Shown one piece after another: positions 37,486 to 47,802 of a stretch of 62,019 bases of DNA. The notes below the pieces were generated by a model, which did not search any database, was not told the DNA's origin, and saw nothing but the letters and a program-made list of their open reading frames with translations. The number at the start of each line of letters is the position of its first letter. Within the stretch, counting starts at the first letter, position 1. A program made the position numbers and the translations under genes. Source of the stretch: Caulobacteraceae bacterium (GTDB taxonomy: Bacteria; Pseudomonadota; Alphaproteobacteria; Caulobacterales; Caulobacteraceae); the NCBI GenBank assembly GCA_947476325.1, contig CANJPZ010000014.1, forward strand, positions 1 through 62,019, read 5' to 3'.

Positions 37486-38515
37486 TCAAATCGCCAGGTC
37501 TGAGGCTTTTACGTCCGTGTCCTTGAACGAGGCGTGTTCGATATCTGCGTTGGTGAACACCGCTTCATTCAGGCGCGCTCCGTCGAGAACGGTGTGCCGC
37601 AAGCGGGCGCCGCTGAGGTTGGTCGGCAGACTGCGTGTCGCCGTGACTCTCAATGGTCCAAGATTGGCGTCGGTAAGATCAGCTTTGGACAGATCTGCGC
37701 CGACCAGCTTTGATCCACGAAGATCGGCCGCGCGAAGCGAGGCGCAACGCATGTCCGCACCCGTCAGGTCTGCGCCTTGCAACTGAATGCCGTCGAGCCT
37801 CATGCCGAAAAACACGCCCCGCGGTGCGACCAGCCCGGTCAGCTCGCGGCTGGTCAGCTGGCCCAGCATGCGAAAATCGATTCCCTCGCCGCGCAAGGTC
37901 TCGCCTGCCTGACCCTGTGTCTCACGCCGCCGCTCGTGGCTGTTCACCGCCTCGATCAAGGATCGGTCACCGACCTTGACGTCGGTCGGGGCAGGTCCCA
38001 GGGAGCCGTCCATATTGGCGCCCGACAAATTGGTGTTGGCCATGTTCACCGACACCATGACCGCCCGCCGCAAGGAAGCTCCAGCCAGGTCCGCGCCGCT
38101 GATGTTGGCCCCGGAAAGATCCGCGCCATCCAGCTTTGCGCCCGCAAGCTTGGCTCGGTGCAGTTCGGCGCCGGTGAGGTCCGCGTCCGTAAAATCGGCC
38201 GCCGCCGCCATGGCGCCGGTCATTTCGGCGCCCGACAGGTTCGCGCCGATCAGATTGGCGCCGCGCAGGTCGCAACCGGCCAGCACGGCCTAATCGAAGT
38301 TGACGGTGTCCAGCAGGGTGCCGTTCAGGCGAGACCCGGTAAAATTGGCTGTTGCCAGGTTTCGACCGCGAAGATCCGCGACCGGTCAGGTCGCAATAGG
38401 TCAGAATCGCCCGCTTGCCGCTGGGTCGGCCGTTGATGAACTGCAGATGGGCGTTCAGGGTCTCGAGCAGCGCGGCGCGGTCGATTGGTCGAAGCAGGTT
38501 CGGGATGCTGGTCAT
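37486..38515 (-). pseudogene. Pentapeptide-repeat protein gene, disrupted by a frameshift and an in-frame TAG
   Basis: The start ATG 38515 encodes a helical lead-in (IPNLLRPIDRAALLETLNAH) typical of pentapeptide-repeat proteins, then ILTYCDLTG. The repeat register (DLRGRNLATANFTGSRLNG) continues in another frame from about 38385, so one base is gained or lost near 38380-38388. In that frame a TAG occurs at 38292-38290, just before VLAGCDLRGANLIGANLSG, after which about 266 codons of A(D/N)LxG repeats read on to 37486. Either decay or sequencing error would explain it. Downstream translation could restart at GTG 38286. Confidence 0.75.
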
Positions 38516-38621
38516 GGCGTTTGAGGGGGTCTTCCCGAATCGGTCAGGCTAGAGCTCAAGCCTCAAAACTGGGCGACACCGAGGCGTGTGGCAAGTCAGG
38601 GGTGCGGCCTTAAAGCGCGGG

Positions 38622-39254
38622 CTACTGGCCGCCGCGGGTGGCGCTCTGGATCAGGGCAGCGATGGCATCGCCGGTCTGGGTCATGGCCTGGCTTGCGGCC
38701 TGGCCGGCGGCCATGGGCAAGGCGGTGACGAAATTGGCGGCCAGCTGGATGCCATCGACTTCCCCGGCCTGACGCATCGCCGCTTCGTCCTGATAGATAA
38801 AGCCATAAACCGGATAGGCCGTGGTGCCCACATCACCGGCCGGATCGTACCAGACGCGAACCTGGCTCCAGTCGCCCGCCTTGGACACGTCGACGACGGT
38901 GATGTTTTCTTCGATCTGGCCGCGATGACCTTCAATCTGGGACCAGTTGGCGTGGTCAACCTGAATGATCCGCTCGGTCGCGACGCTGGAAACCACGGCG
39001 ACGTGGCCCTTGTTCATACGCCCGGTCGGCTTGAAGACCAGCACGGATCCAACCTTGGGTGTCTGGCCGGTGTCGTATTTTCCGGCCGCCTGGCGCCACC
39101 ACGTATAGGCGTCGCCGAACAGCTGGATGCCCGAAAGGATGCGGGCCGCGGGGACGCACTGCCAGTATTGACCGGCGCTGGCGCCCGACGGCGCAAGCGC
39201 GATCGCAAGCGCAGCAGCCAGGCAAGCCAGTTTGGGTGGCGTCCAACGTTTCAT
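38622..39254 (-). CDS. Exported CHAP-domain amidase/peptidase
   Basis: A 210-residue secreted protein with signal peptide MKRWTPPKLACLAAALAIAL and cleavage after GASAG. The CHAP fold follows: the catalytic Cys in QYWQCVPAARILSG, GDAYTWWRQAAG, the catalytic His in MNKGHVAVVSSV, and the downstream polar residues in VDHANWSQ. Likely cleaves peptidoglycan cross-links or amides. Similar single-domain CHAP proteins occur in Caulobacterales. Confidence 0.85.
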   Translation of the reverse strand: MKRWTPPKLACLAAALAIALAPSGASAGQYWQCVPAARILSGIQLFGDAYTWWRQAAGKYDTGQTPKVGSVLVFKPTGRMNKGHVAVVSSVATERIIQVDHANWSQIEGHRGQIEENITVVDVSKAGDWSQVRVWYDPAGDVGTTAYPVYGFIYQDEAAMRQAGEVDGIQLAANFVTALPMAAGQAASQAMTQTGDAIAALIQSATRGGQ

Positions 39255-39385
39255 ACGGCGGTTAGTTCCCCGAGTAATGCGGATGGGGGTAAAGCATGCC
39301 CGGGGAAAATGAAAAGACTCTTTCTGCGCGAAAAATGATCAAGCGCGTAAACTGCCCGTGATTGAGGCAGCCGGCTGAGAACCTT

Positions 39386-40480
39386 TTAGGCGAGCCGCGG
39401 TTGAGCGGCCTTTGGACGTGCGGCCCAGTTGCGCAAAATATTGCGGGCGGGACGCTCGACCAGGTGGTGGGCCGCCGCCGCTACCGGCACAACACCGACT
39501 AGGAACACCAGCCACAGCCAAAGCGGCATCTGGTCGCCAAGACCAAAGATCTTGCCGGCGGCATTCACGAACAGCAGTTTCCAGGGGATACAGACCATGT
39601 AGACCGCATAACTGATCTCGCCCAGCCAGACGGCCAGGCGGCTGGTTCCAAAGCGGCTGCCGGTGCTGGTCAGTGACGCAAGCGAGACGATCAAGGCGCC
39701 GAACGACAGGACGATCAGGGCGTCGTGGGCGCGTAAGGCTGCCATGGCCGCGATCAGAGCGACAATCAGGCCAGACAGGCCAAGCGCGACCCGGGGCCGG
39801 GTAATGGGATCGGACTTCCAGACCAGATAGGCCGCGCAGCCCAGGGCGAAACAGGGAACGATGCGCAGGGCGCCCCAGGCGATGGTCGCCTGGGTGAGCG
39901 GAAATCCTGAAAGCATCGGAAACACGAGATAGAGTCCGGTCAAAAGCGCCGCTGCGCCGGCCGCCGCCACCCAGGGCTTTGACTTCAGCGCCAGGGCCGC
40001 CGTCGCGAACAGCGGGAAGGACAAATAGGCGAACCATTCGGCCGAGATCGACCATGAGGGGTGATTCCAGCCGGCAACGGGCGCAAAGCCCCAAGCGTGG
40101 ACCATCAGCAGATTGGCCGGCAGGGATGGCCAGCTGAGAATATGGGGATCGATGGAAAAGCCGGCCGCAATTGCGCTTAGCGCCATGACGCCGACGCCCA
40201 CCAGGGTGGCGATGTGCAGGGGATAGACCCGGGCGATCCGCGCCCACAGGAATCCCTTGTAGGAAAAGGTCCCTTTCTCCATGGCCGGCAAATAGACGTG
40301 GCACAGGATGAAGCCCGACAGCACGAAGAACAGTTCAACGCCCAGATAGCCGCGCGAGACCACGTCAGGCAGGCCGGCGGCCTCGCCGACCAGGTTCGGC
40401 CAGAAATGGAACACCACGACCCACATGGCGGCGAAGAACCGCAAGGCGGTCAGGGGCTTGATGTTGGTCGGATCGTTCAC
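39386..40480 (-). CDS. Acyltransferase 3 (OafA/YrhL type) membrane protein
   Basis: A 364-residue integral membrane O-acyltransferase with about ten helices. Family marks: PLTALRFFAAMWVVVFHFW with the catalytic His, GYLGVELFFVLSGFILCHVY, and RIARVYPLH. It would acetylate or succinylate a surface polysaccharide or lipid. I chose GTG 40480 (VNDPTNIKPLTALR) as start; the frame is open to 40651, but those residues do not fit the family. Confidence 0.87.
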   Translation of the reverse strand: MNDPTNIKPLTALRFFAAMWVVVFHFWPNLVGEAAGLPDVVSRGYLGVELFFVLSGFILCHVYLPAMEKGTFSYKGFLWARIARVYPLHIATLVGVGVMALSAIAAGFSIDPHILSWPSLPANLLMVHAWGFAPVAGWNHPSWSISAEWFAYLSFPLFATAALALKSKPWVAAAGAAALLTGLYLVFPMLSGFPLTQATIAWGALRIVPCFALGCAAYLVWKSDPITRPRVALGLSGLIVALIAAMAALRAHDALIVLSFGALIVSLASLTSTGSRFGTSRLAVWLGEISYAVYMVCIPWKLLFVNAAGKIFGLGDQMPLWLWLVFLVGVVPVAAAAHHLVERPARNILRNWAARPKAAQPRLA

Positions 40481-40574
40481 AGCCGGTCTCGTCCCGAATT
40501 GGAGCGCAAGGTGGCTCCCTAGTTCAGGCCGCAGCAAAACACGCGCCAGGTGAATAAAGTCCTCAAACGGACCA

Positions 40575-41114
40575 TCATTCGCGCAGGGGGTAATATCGCT
40601 CCAGTTCGTAGCGTGAGCCGTCTTCACCCGGCCAGCTCGAGAAAAGGCCAAAGCGCGCCATGCGAAAAGTACCTGTTTTCAGCAGGTTATGGCTGACGAT
40701 CCAGGCGGCGACTTCCGAAGGGTCGGCGCGCTTCAGATAGGCCAGGGTGACATGGGGGGCGAACTTGCGGGTCTCAGGCGCGCATCCGGCGCGGCGGGCC
40801 GCGGCCTCGCATCGCCCCGCCAGCCGCGCAAGGGCCTCACAGGGCTCAACGCCCGCCCACACCGCCCTGATGCGCTCGCCTTCGCCAAAGCACCCCACGC
40901 CGGCCATGGTCAGGTCAAAGGGCTCTACCGCGGCCAGGTCCAGGGCCTGGGCGATATCCTGCGCCCGGCGCTCGTCCACCTCGCCGAAAAATCTCAAGGT
41001 GATGTGAAGCGTCTCGGCGGGGCGCCAGCGCGCGCCGCGCACGCCGGCCTGGTGCGGCGCCAGGGCTGCGGCCGCATCGCCAGGCAGGGAAAGGGCTGCA
41101 AACAGCCGGATCAT
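40575..41114 (-). CDS. thpR: RNA 2',3'-cyclic phosphodiesterase (2H family)
   Basis: A 179-residue member of the LigT/ThpR 2H phosphoesterases. The two catalytic motifs are LHITLRF and PHVTLAY. The start MIRLFAALSLPGD at ATG 41114 is typical. It hydrolyses 2',3'-cyclic phosphate at RNA ends and may ligate tRNA halves in vitro. Confidence 0.9.
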   Translation of the reverse strand: MIRLFAALSLPGDAAAALAPHQAGVRGARWRPAETLHITLRFFGEVDERRAQDIAQALDLAAVEPFDLTMAGVGCFGEGERIRAVWAGVEPCEALARLAGRCEAAARRAGCAPETRKFAPHVTLAYLKRADPSEVAAWIVSHNLLKTGTFRMARFGLFSSWPGEDGSRYELERYYPLRE

Positions 41115-41216
41115 GGCCCGTGATAGACCATGCCCTTGCAAGCGGACAACAGATTGCCGATATTCTTGACCAGTGCGTCCGTTTGGGACGCGCCCCAAAC
41201 AAGGAATTTCATCGCG

Positions 41217-41966
41217 ATGAGCGATTTCAATTCTAACTTCGCCCGTCCGGTCGCCGGCTCCGCCGACATGGCCCTGGACGTTGGCCTGCGCAAATTCATG
41301 CTCGGCGTCTACAACAAGCTGGCGCTCGGCCTTCTGCTATCGGCCGCCCTGGCCTTCCTGACCGGCAACGTGCCTGCGGTTCAGGCCATGCTGTTCCGCG
41401 TGACGCCTGACGGCTTTATCGCCGGCTACACGCCGCTGGGCTGGATCGTCTCGCTGGCCCCGCTGGGCATCCTGCTGGCCTCGGGCTTTTTGATGCGCAA
41501 CATCACGCCCAAGACCGCCAGCCTGATCTACTGGTCGATCGTCGCCCTGATCGGCGCCTCAATGGGCTCGCTGGTGCTGCTCTATACGGGCGCCAGCATC
41601 TTCTCGACCTTCCTGGTCACCTCCAGCGCCTTCGGCGTCCTGTCCCTGGTGGGTTACACCACCAAGAAGGACCTGACGGCCATGGGCAGCTTCCTGATCA
41701 TGGGCGTGTGGGGCCTCCTGCTGGCCTCGATCGTCAATATCTGGCTGCGTTCGCCGGCAATGTCCTACGTCGTCAGCGGCGTGGGCGTGCTCGTGTTCGC
41801 CGGCCTGATCGCCTACGACACCCAGCGCCTCAAGCTCAGCTACTATCAGATGGGCGGCAATGAAGCGGCGATGTCGGTGGCCACCAGCTACGGCGCGCTG
41901 AACCTGTATCTCGACTTCATCAACCTGTTCCGCTTCCTGCTCATGTTCATGGGCGGTCGCCGGTAA
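41217..41966 (+). CDS. Bax inhibitor-1/YccA family membrane protein
   Basis: A 249-residue protein with about seven membrane helices from residue 30 on. The C-terminal helices contain IAYDTQRLKLSYYQ and the closing SYGALNLYLDFINLFRFLL, diagnostic of the BI-1 family (pH- or calcium-sensitive leak channels, YccA-like modulators of FtsH). ATG 41217 with AAGGAA upstream. A strong terminator follows. Confidence 0.92.
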   Translation: MSDFNSNFARPVAGSADMALDVGLRKFMLGVYNKLALGLLLSAALAFLTGNVPAVQAMLFRVTPDGFIAGYTPLGWIVSLAPLGILLASGFLMRNITPKTASLIYWSIVALIGASMGSLVLLYTGASIFSTFLVTSSAFGVLSLVGYTTKKDLTAMGSFLIMGVWGLLLASIVNIWLRSPAMSYVVSGVGVLVFAGLIAYDTQRLKLSYYQMGGNEAAMSVATSYGALNLYLDFINLFRFLLMFMGGRR

Positions 41967-41990
41967 CGGTCTGACGCCTTGATGCAATCA

Positions 41991-42018
41991 GGCCCCGGAG
42001 CGATCCGGGGCCTTTTTT
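41991..42018 (+). terminator. Rho-independent terminator after the BI-1 gene
   Basis: GGCCCCGG (41991-41998) pairs with CCGGGGCC (42005-42012) and is followed by six T. It lies between convergent genes and may serve argS as well. Confidence 0.92.
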
Positions 42019-42025
42019 CTGGTCG

Positions 42026-43849
42026 CTACATCCGCTCGGGCGTCTCGATGCCCAACAGGCCAAGCGCCAGTTCCAACTGGGCAAGGACGGTGGCGGACAG
42101 CGCCAGCCGTGAGCCCTTTGTGGCCTCATCAGGAGCGATCAGCACCGGGCAGGCGGCGTAGAACTTCGAATAGGTCTGGGCCAGGCGGAAAGCCTGCTCG
42201 GCGATGCAGTGTGGAGCCGATTTTTCATCCGCCTCGATCACGGCAGAATCAAAGGCATCCAGCACCAGGGCCAGTTCCCGCTCGGCAGGTTCGACAATGG
42301 CGATCGCGCCGGGCCTCGCGCCCTGTTCGCCCGCCTTGCGCAGCAGGGATTTGATCCGCACCGCCTGATAGAGCAGGTACGGGCCGGTCTTGCCCTCGAA
42401 GCTGGTGAAGCGGTCCAGATCGAAAACGTAGGACGTGCCGCGAAAGTTCTGCAGGTCGGCGAACTTCAGCGCCGCCACGGCCACCTTGTGGGCGGTGGCC
42501 TGGAATTCGTCTTCCGCCAGTTCGGCTCCAAGACCTGCCTCATGCAGCCGCGCGGCAGCCTTTTCGTTGGTCATGGCGATCAGGTCGGCCAGTTTCAGAA
42601 CCCCGCCCTCGCGGGTCTTGAATGGTTTGCCGTCCGGCCCGTTCATGGTGCCAAAGCCGATGTGGACCAGATCCTCGCGGGGCATGTAGCCGGCCTTGGC
42701 GGCGGCGCGGAATACCTGTTCGAAATGTTCGGCCTGACGCTGGTCGACACAGTAGAGGATCAACTGCGGATCAAAATCCCGCCGCCGCTGCCAGATGGTG
42801 GCCAGGTCGGTGGTCCCGTACATGGCCGAGCCATCGCGTGAGACCACCAGCAGGGGATCGGGGCTTTCGACCACCACCACTGATCCGTCGTCCAGCTTCT
42901 TCTTCTTGGTCTCGTTGGCGCCCGCCACCCGCAGGATCCGCGCACCCTGGTCGGTTTCCAGAAGGCCCTTGGCCTCCAGGTCGGCGATCATTTCGGGGAT
43001 CAGGGGATCTGCATCGCTCTCGCCCTTCCAAAGGTCGAAATCCACCCCCAGGGCGTGAAAGTCGCGCTTCAGCGCCACCCGGCTGACATCGGCGAACACC
43101 TGCCAGATCAGGCGGTAGGACGGCTTGCCGCCCTGCAGCGCGGCGGTCGCCTTGCGGGCGGCGTCGCGGAATTCGGGTTCGTGCTTGGCCCGCTCGGCCG
43201 CCGGCGGATAAAGCCGCTCCAGCAGGGGCAGGTCCACATGGGCGCGCAGCACCGATTCAGCCGCGGCAGAATCACCCCCGGCGTCGAGGCCGGCGATCAC
43301 CTGGGCCACGGCGGGAATCTCGTCCGAGGTGGCCAGGATCAACAGGCCCATCTGAAAGCCCCAGTCGCCGAAGTGCGCATCGCCGATCGTCACATCACCC
43401 CGGAACCGATGGATGCGCTTCAGCGACTCGCCAATGATCGACGAGCGCAGGTGACCGACATGCATAGGCTTGGCGACGTTGGGGCCGCCGTAATCGATAA
43501 TCACCCGGCGCGGCGCCGTTGTGGGCTCGGCGCCCAGGCGCGGGTCGGCCGCGATCGCATTGGCGCGCGCCGAAATGGCGACAGGCGAGACCTTCAGGTT
43601 GATAAAGCCGGGCCCGGCGATCTCGATCGCCTCCAGTGCCGAATTCGTGCTCAGAGCGGCGACGATCTGGCCGGCGATCTCGCGCGGCGGCCGTCCGGCC
43701 TGTTTGGCGGCCGCCAGAGCGCCATTGCACTGGAAGTCAGCCAGGTCGGGGCGATCAGATGGGGTCACGCGCCCGAGCGCGGCGGGCAAGCCTGCCTGGG
43801 CGAAAGCGGCCCCGACCGCTTCGCCCAGCAGCGCTTTCAGATCGCTCAT
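42026..43849 (-). CDS. argS: Arginyl-tRNA synthetase
   Basis: A 607-residue class I aminoacyl-tRNA synthetase. The N-terminal tRNA D-loop domain is followed by the HIGH-equivalent in [20 protein letters not shown]. The catalytic core contains [13 protein letters not shown], and the DALR anticodon domain ends [14 protein letters not shown]. The stop is 8 nt from the strong terminator; the start overlaps the upstream stop as ATGA. Confidence 0.96.
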   Translation of the reverse strand: MSDLKALLGEAVGAAFAQAGLPAALGRVTPSDRPDLADFQCNGALAAAKQAGRPPREIAGQIVAALSTNSALEAIEIAGPGFINLKVSPVAISARANAIAADPRLGAEPTTAPRRVIIDYGGPNVAKPMHVGHLRSSIIGESLKRIHRFRGDVTIGDAHFGDWGFQMGLLILATSDEIPAVAQVIAGLDAGGDSAAAESVLRAHVDLPLLERLYPPAAERAKHEPEFRDAARKATAALQGGKPSYRLIWQVFADVSRVALKRDFHALGVDFDLWKGESDADPLIPEMIADLEAKGLLETDQGARILRVAGANETKKKKLDDGSVVVVESPDPLLVVSRDGSAMYGTTDLATIWQRRRDFDPQLILYCVDQRQAEHFEQVFRAAAKAGYMPREDLVHIGFGTMNGPDGKPFKTREGGVLKLADLIAMTNEKAAARLHEAGLGAELAEDEFQATAHKVAVAALKFADLQNFRGTSYVFDLDRFTSFEGKTGPYLLYQAVRIKSLLRKAGEQGARPGAIAIVEPAERELALVLDAFDSAVIEADEKSAPHCIAEQAFRLAQTYSKFYAACPVLIAPDEATKGSRLALSATVLAQLELALGLLGIETPERM

Positions 43850-44547
43850 CGGGCTGGCGGCGCGCCGGCGGACTGGGCTGTCTGGCCGGTCGCATTGACC
43901 AGGAAGCGGTTGCCGTCGCGGTTGAAGGCGGCCTGTTCGGGCGTCACGTCGAAGCCGACCAGAATCTCGAAATTGGCGCCCGAGACAGACTCATTGGCGC
44001 GCGGGATAACGATCTGTCCGGTGTTTTCAAACACCAGCACCCGGTCAGAACCTTGCGGGAAGTGCGCCGTGAAATTGAAACGCTCCTTGCCCAGAACGGC
44101 GCGATCGCGGTCGGTGACAGCGATCCAGTAGGTGACCGGCTTGTTGTCGCCGCTGGCCTGGGGGCCCTTGCCGATTGCAAAGGTGGTGATCATCTCGACC
44201 GCGATGGGTTCGCCGGCCTTGTAGCTGCAGGTCGCGGTGACGCCATCTATCTCGCCCGAGTAGGCGACATTGCTGGCGGTTTTCTGGGCGCCGGTGAACT
44301 CGACCATACGGCTGGCGTCATAGAGAACCTTCACGAACGGGCAGGGGCCGGCGTTGTTCAGGTTGGGAACCGGCAGCTGGTCGCGCTCGAACTGGCGGTC
44401 GATCCGGCGCTGGCGGTTCTCTTCGTCCTTGCGCGCGTCACTGGCCTTGTCCGCTGGAGTCTGACCCGGAGGCTGCTGAGCCAGGACGGCGACCGCGCTG
44501 GCGGCCAGCAGTCCAACGGCGAGGACAGGCGATAGGATGCGGCGCAT
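43846..44547 (-). CDS. Exported protein of unknown function
   Basis: A 233-residue secreted protein with signal peptide [19 protein letters not shown] and cleavage near VLAQ. A charged linker ([20 protein letters not shown]) precedes the conserved-looking core [19 protein letters not shown], which alphaproteobacterial hypothetical proteins share. Two cysteines (PCP and ATCSY) could form a disulfide. It is coupled by a 4-nt overlap to argS. Confidence 0.78.
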   Translation of the reverse strand: MRRILSPVLAVGLLAASAVAVLAQQPPGQTPADKASDARKDEENRQRRIDRQFERDQLPVPNLNNAGPCPFVKVLYDASRMVEFTGAQKTASNVAYSGEIDGVTATCSYKAGEPIAVEMITTFAIGKGPQASGDNKPVTYWIAVTDRDRAVLGKERFNFTAHFPQGSDRVLVFENTGQIVIPRANESVSGANFEILVGFDVTPEQAAFNRDGNRFLVNATGQTAQSAGAPPAR

Positions 44548-44660
44548 GGTTATCGAACTTCCGGATCTGATGCTGGCTCGTCGCTCAGCAGTTGCTAGGG
44601 TCAGATAAAGGCAACTGCGTGACCTCGCAATGCGCCTGCGTTCAGCTTACATCATGGCGC

Positions 44661-45617
44661 GTGACCAAATTGCCCCCCCGCCGACCCCTGAGCGTCCTGA
44701 TGGCCAGCCCGCGCGGCTTTTGCGCCGGGGTCGATCGCGCCATCCAGATTGTCGAGCGGGCGATCGAGAAATACGGCGCGCCAGTCTATATCCGCCACGA
44801 AATCGTCCACAATCGCCACGTTGTCGACCGCCTGCGAGCCATGGGCGCGGTGTTTGTCGAAGAGCTGGACGAATGCCCAACGGACCGGCCGGTGGTGTTT
44901 TCGGCCCACGGGGTTCCAAAGTCGGTGCCGGCTGAGGCGGGCGCCCGCCAGATGCTCTATCTCGACGCCACCTGCCCCCTGGTCTCCAAGGTCCATGTCG
45001 AGGCCGAACGCCATTTCGCGGCGGGCTTTGAGATCGTCCTGATCGGCCATGCCGGCCACCCCGAGGTGCTGGGCACCATGGGCCAGCTGCCGCCCGGCGC
45101 TGTCACCCTCGTCGAGACCGTCGCTGACGCCGAGACCTTTCAACCGAGCGATCCGGAAAAGGTCGCCTATGTCACCCAGACGACGCTTTCGGTGGACGAC
45201 ACCGCCGGCATCATCTCGGCGCTCCGGTCGCGGTTTCCCTCGGCGGCCCAGCCGCACAAGGAAGACATCTGCTATGCCACCACCAACCGTCAGGAAGCGG
45301 TCAAGGAACTGGCGGCGGCCAGCGATCTGGTTCTGGTAGTCGGCTCGGCCAATTCGTCCAATTCAGTGAGGTTGGTCGAGGTCGCCCTGCGCGCCGGGGC
45401 AGGCGAGGCGCGGCTGATCGATGACGCCTCGGGCATCGACTGGACCTGGCTGGACAATGTCTCAACCGTCGGCGTCACCGCCGGTGCCTCGGCGCCCGAA
45501 GCTCTGGTCGAGGGCGTCATCGCGGCTCTTGGCGAGCGGTTCGACATCACCCTGCGCGAGGGTCAGGCGCCCCGCGAGGATGTGGTCTTCAAGTTACCGA
45601 GGGGCCTTTCGGTCTGA
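44661..45617 (+). CDS. ispH: 4-hydroxy-3-methylbut-2-enyl diphosphate reductase
   Basis: Last enzyme of the MEP isoprenoid pathway, making IPP and DMAPP. The 318-residue product has the three cluster cysteines in [30 protein letters not shown] and [18 protein letters not shown] 44661 ([20 protein letters not shown]) was chosen on family fit; the frame stays open to 44592, including a GTG at 44619. Confidence 0.94.
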   Translation: MTKLPPRRPLSVLMASPRGFCAGVDRAIQIVERAIEKYGAPVYIRHEIVHNRHVVDRLRAMGAVFVEELDECPTDRPVVFSAHGVPKSVPAEAGARQMLYLDATCPLVSKVHVEAERHFAAGFEIVLIGHAGHPEVLGTMGQLPPGAVTLVETVADAETFQPSDPEKVAYVTQTTLSVDDTAGIISALRSRFPSAAQPHKEDICYATTNRQEAVKELAAASDLVLVVGSANSSNSVRLVEVALRAGAGEARLIDDASGIDWTWLDNVSTVGVTAGASAPEALVEGVIAALGERFDITLREGQAPREDVVFKLPRGLSV

Positions 45618-45682
45618 GACTGGACCTATGGCAGCCTGCAGCGCCGCCTCGACATCACGCGCCAATCTGGCAATCTGGCTGC

Positions 45683-46081
45683 GTGAGCGATCTCATGTGC
45701 TTCCCGACCGCCGTCCGGCGCGATGCGGACATCGAGGCCTGGTTTTCCAGCGCCGACGGCTTGCGCGCAATTGCCCGGCCATGGTTCGAGACGATGCGCG
45801 ACTGCGGCCCCGACGTGCGCGAGGTCTTGCATGACGGCCATCCCACAGCCTGCCTCGGCGAGGCGGCCTTCGGTTACGTCAACGCCTTCAAGGCGCACAT
45901 CAATGTTGGCTTCTACCGGGGCGCGTCACTGGACGATCCGGCCGGCCTTCTGGAAGGCGACGGTAAACGCATGCGCCACGTCAAGCTGCGCTGGGGGCAA
46001 GCGGTGAATGAGGCCGCGTTGGGCGCGCTCATCGTGGCGGCGTACCGCGACATGCAAGTGCGCGTCGCGTCCTCAATGTAG
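45683..46081 (+). CDS. DUF1801 (YdhG-like) protein
   Basis: A 132-residue cytosolic protein starting at GTG 45683. Core motifs are REVLHDGHPTACLGEAAFGY and HINVGFYRGASLDDPAGLL, ending GKRMRHVKLRW, which is the DUF1801 pattern. Function unknown. Confidence 0.78.
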   Translation: MSDLMCFPTAVRRDADIEAWFSSADGLRAIARPWFETMRDCGPDVREVLHDGHPTACLGEAAFGYVNAFKAHINVGFYRGASLDDPAGLLEGDGKRMRHVKLRWGQAVNEAALGALIVAAYRDMQVRVASSM

Positions 46082-46156
46082 TCGTCAAGTCGGTGAAAAG
46101 CGACCGTCGCCAGCGCCCGTAAGCGCTGACGAGGACCGATCCCGGATGTGCAGCCT

Positions 46157-46567
46157 CTAGCCTTCGGCGTCGGCCGCGACGGCGGCGTCGCGTTCGGCCT
46201 GGGTCTGGGTGCGCTCGGCGATCCGGGCGCTCTTGCCGCGGCGATCACGCAGATAATACAGCTTGGCGCGCCGCACGACGCCCCGGCGCTTCAGCTCGAT
46301 GGACTCGATCATTGGCGACAGCAGCGGGAACACCCGCTCAACGCCTTCGCCGAACGAGATCTTGCGGACGGTGAAGCTCTCATGCAGGCCGCCGCCCGAG
46401 CGGGCGATGCAGACGCCTTCGTAGGCCTGAACGCGCTCGCGCTCGCCTTCCTTGATCCGCACATTGACGCGCACCGTATCGCCGGGCGCAAAGTCGGGGA
46501 TCTTTTTGGTTCCGGTCAGACGAGCGGACTCTTCAGCTTCCAGCTCGGCGATGATGTTCTTGGCCAT
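46157..46567 (-). CDS. rplS: 50S ribosomal protein L19
   Basis: A 136-residue ribosomal protein, including [40 protein letters not shown] and [15 protein letters not shown]. It starts 4 nt after trmD, the conserved order of the trmD-rplS operon, with a short Ala-rich tail. rpsP and rimM, which usually precede trmD, are absent here. Confidence 0.97.
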   Translation of the reverse strand: MAKNIIAELEAEESARLTGTKKIPDFAPGDTVRVNVRIKEGERERVQAYEGVCIARSGGGLHESFTVRKISFGEGVERVFPLLSPMIESIELKRRGVVRRAKLYYLRDRRGKSARIAERTQTQAERDAAVAADAEG

Positions 46568-46571
46568 CGGT

Positions 46572-47297
46572 CTAGTCTCCTTGGGCTTTAGCGCCCTTTG
46601 CCTGTTGATTGGCGAGATGCGCCGCCCAAAGGTCCGGTCGCCGCTCCCGCGTGGTTTGTTCCCGTTGCGCCTTTCGCCATTTGGCCACTTCTGCGTGGTG
46701 GCCCGACGTCAGCACATCCGGAATTTCGCGCCCTTCGAATTCCCGCGGTCTGGTGAACTGCGGATGCTCCAAAAGCCCGTCTTCGAAACTTTCTTCACCC
46801 GTGCTCGCCTGATTGCCCAACACACCGGGAACCAGCCTCACACAAGCCTCGATGACCACCAGCGCTGCCGCCTCGCCACCGGCGAGAACCGCATCGCCGA
46901 CGGCGATTTCCTCGAACCCGCGCGCATCGAGCACCCGCTGGTCCACCCCCTCGAACCGGCCGCAAAGGATGACAACGCCATCGCCTGCAGCCCAGTCCCG
47001 TACCCGCGCCTGGGTCAGGGGTCTGCCCCGGGCGCTCATATACAAAAGGGGGGGGGCTGAGACCGGAAGGCTGTCGAGAGCCCGGCCGATCACATCCGCC
47101 CGCATAACCTGCCCCGGTCCGCCCCCGGAAGGGGTGTCGTCGAGGAAGCCGCGCTTACTATCCGAAAACGCGCGAATGTCCACCGTTTCCAGTCGCCAAA
47201 GGTCCTGCTCGCGCCAGGCCGTGCCGATCAGCGACACCCCCAGGGGGCCGGGGAAGGCCTCGGGAAACATGGTCAGGACGGTGGCGACGAAGGGCAT
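46572..47297 (-). CDS. trmD: tRNA (guanine(37)-N1)-methyltransferase
   Basis: A 241-residue SPOUT methylase that protects against +1 frameshifting. Seen: [19 protein letters not shown], the [17 protein letters not shown] segment, the SAM knot around [27 protein letters not shown], and the C-terminal [16 protein letters not shown]. Confidence 0.96.
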   Translation of the reverse strand: MPFVATVLTMFPEAFPGPLGVSLIGTAWREQDLWRLETVDIRAFSDSKRGFLDDTPSGGGPGQVMRADVIGRALDSLPVSAPPLLYMSARGRPLTQARVRDWAAGDGVVILCGRFEGVDQRVLDARGFEEIAVGDAVLAGGEAAALVVIEACVRLVPGVLGNQASTGEESFEDGLLEHPQFTRPREFEGREIPDVLTSGHHAEVAKWRKAQREQTTRERRPDLWAAHLANQQAKGAKAQGD

Positions 47298-47328
47298 GGC
47301 CGCCTTCTACGCCGGGATCGTCCGGCCG

Positions 47329-47802
47329 TCACACCCCGGTTGCGGCAAATCGCCGGATGGCCATCATGGGAATCCGCCAGGTCGATATCTGGCGCCACCG
47401 GGAAGGATGGCCGGGTCCGGCAAGCTCATAGCCGCCGTTCCGGCCGCGCGTTCGCGCCCACGATGGGTATATCTCGTGAAAGACCGCTGCGCGGCCAGAA
47501 CGATAGGCGAGCCAACCGCCCGGGGGAAACCCCCGGCCGCCCCGCATGGCGAAAAGCACAGGCCTCCCGGTCGTCGCAAGGCGGCGCGCGGCCCGTCGCC
47601 ATTGCGCCTGCCGGGCCGCTGGCGCCTGTCCGGCAAGGTTGGCCGCGATGTTTTCCCGCCAGGGGCCCAGCCGGATTTCGCCAAAATGATAGAGATTGCC
47701 ATCGACCAGGCCTGCGCCGAGCCGGAGGAAAATCTCGAACGGACAGGCGGCGCCGGCCAAGTTCAGGACATCGCCAGCACCAGGGCGTCGGCCTCGGACC
47801 AC
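47329..47802 (-). CDS. Possible hypothetical protein between trmD and the lipoprotein gene
   Basis: The gap 47298-47762 would otherwise be empty. This frame reads about 143-157 residues with plausible composition (YHFGEIRLGPWRENIAANLA and FAMRGGRGFPPGGWLAYR), but I do not recognise it. Start candidates are GTG 47802 (with AAGGA upstream, overlapping the lipoprotein gene by 40 nt) or TTG 47760. Arg/Trp content is high and it could be an antisense artefact. Confidence 0.35.
   Translation of the reverse strand: MVRGRRPGAGDVLNLAGAACPFEIFLRLGAGLVDGNLYHFGEIRLGPWRENIAANLAGQAPAARQAQWRRAARRLATTGRPVLFAMRGGRGFPPGGWLAYRSGRAAVFHEIYPSWARTRGRNGGYELAGPGHPSRWRQISTWRIPMMAIRRFAATGV

Noticed and set aside
36446-37786. 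446-codon plus-strand frame
   Set aside because: Antisense to the glycine-zipper gene and the pentapeptide pseudogene; starts inside DUF488.
39339-40304. 321-codon minus-strand frame overlapping the acyltransferase
   Set aside because: Alternate frame of the same gene; lacks membrane helices and is Arg/Pro-rich.
46082-46156. Hairpin CAGCGC...GCGCTG downstream of rplS as a terminator
   Set aside because: Stem of six pairs plus one mismatch and no T-tract on either strand; not convincing.
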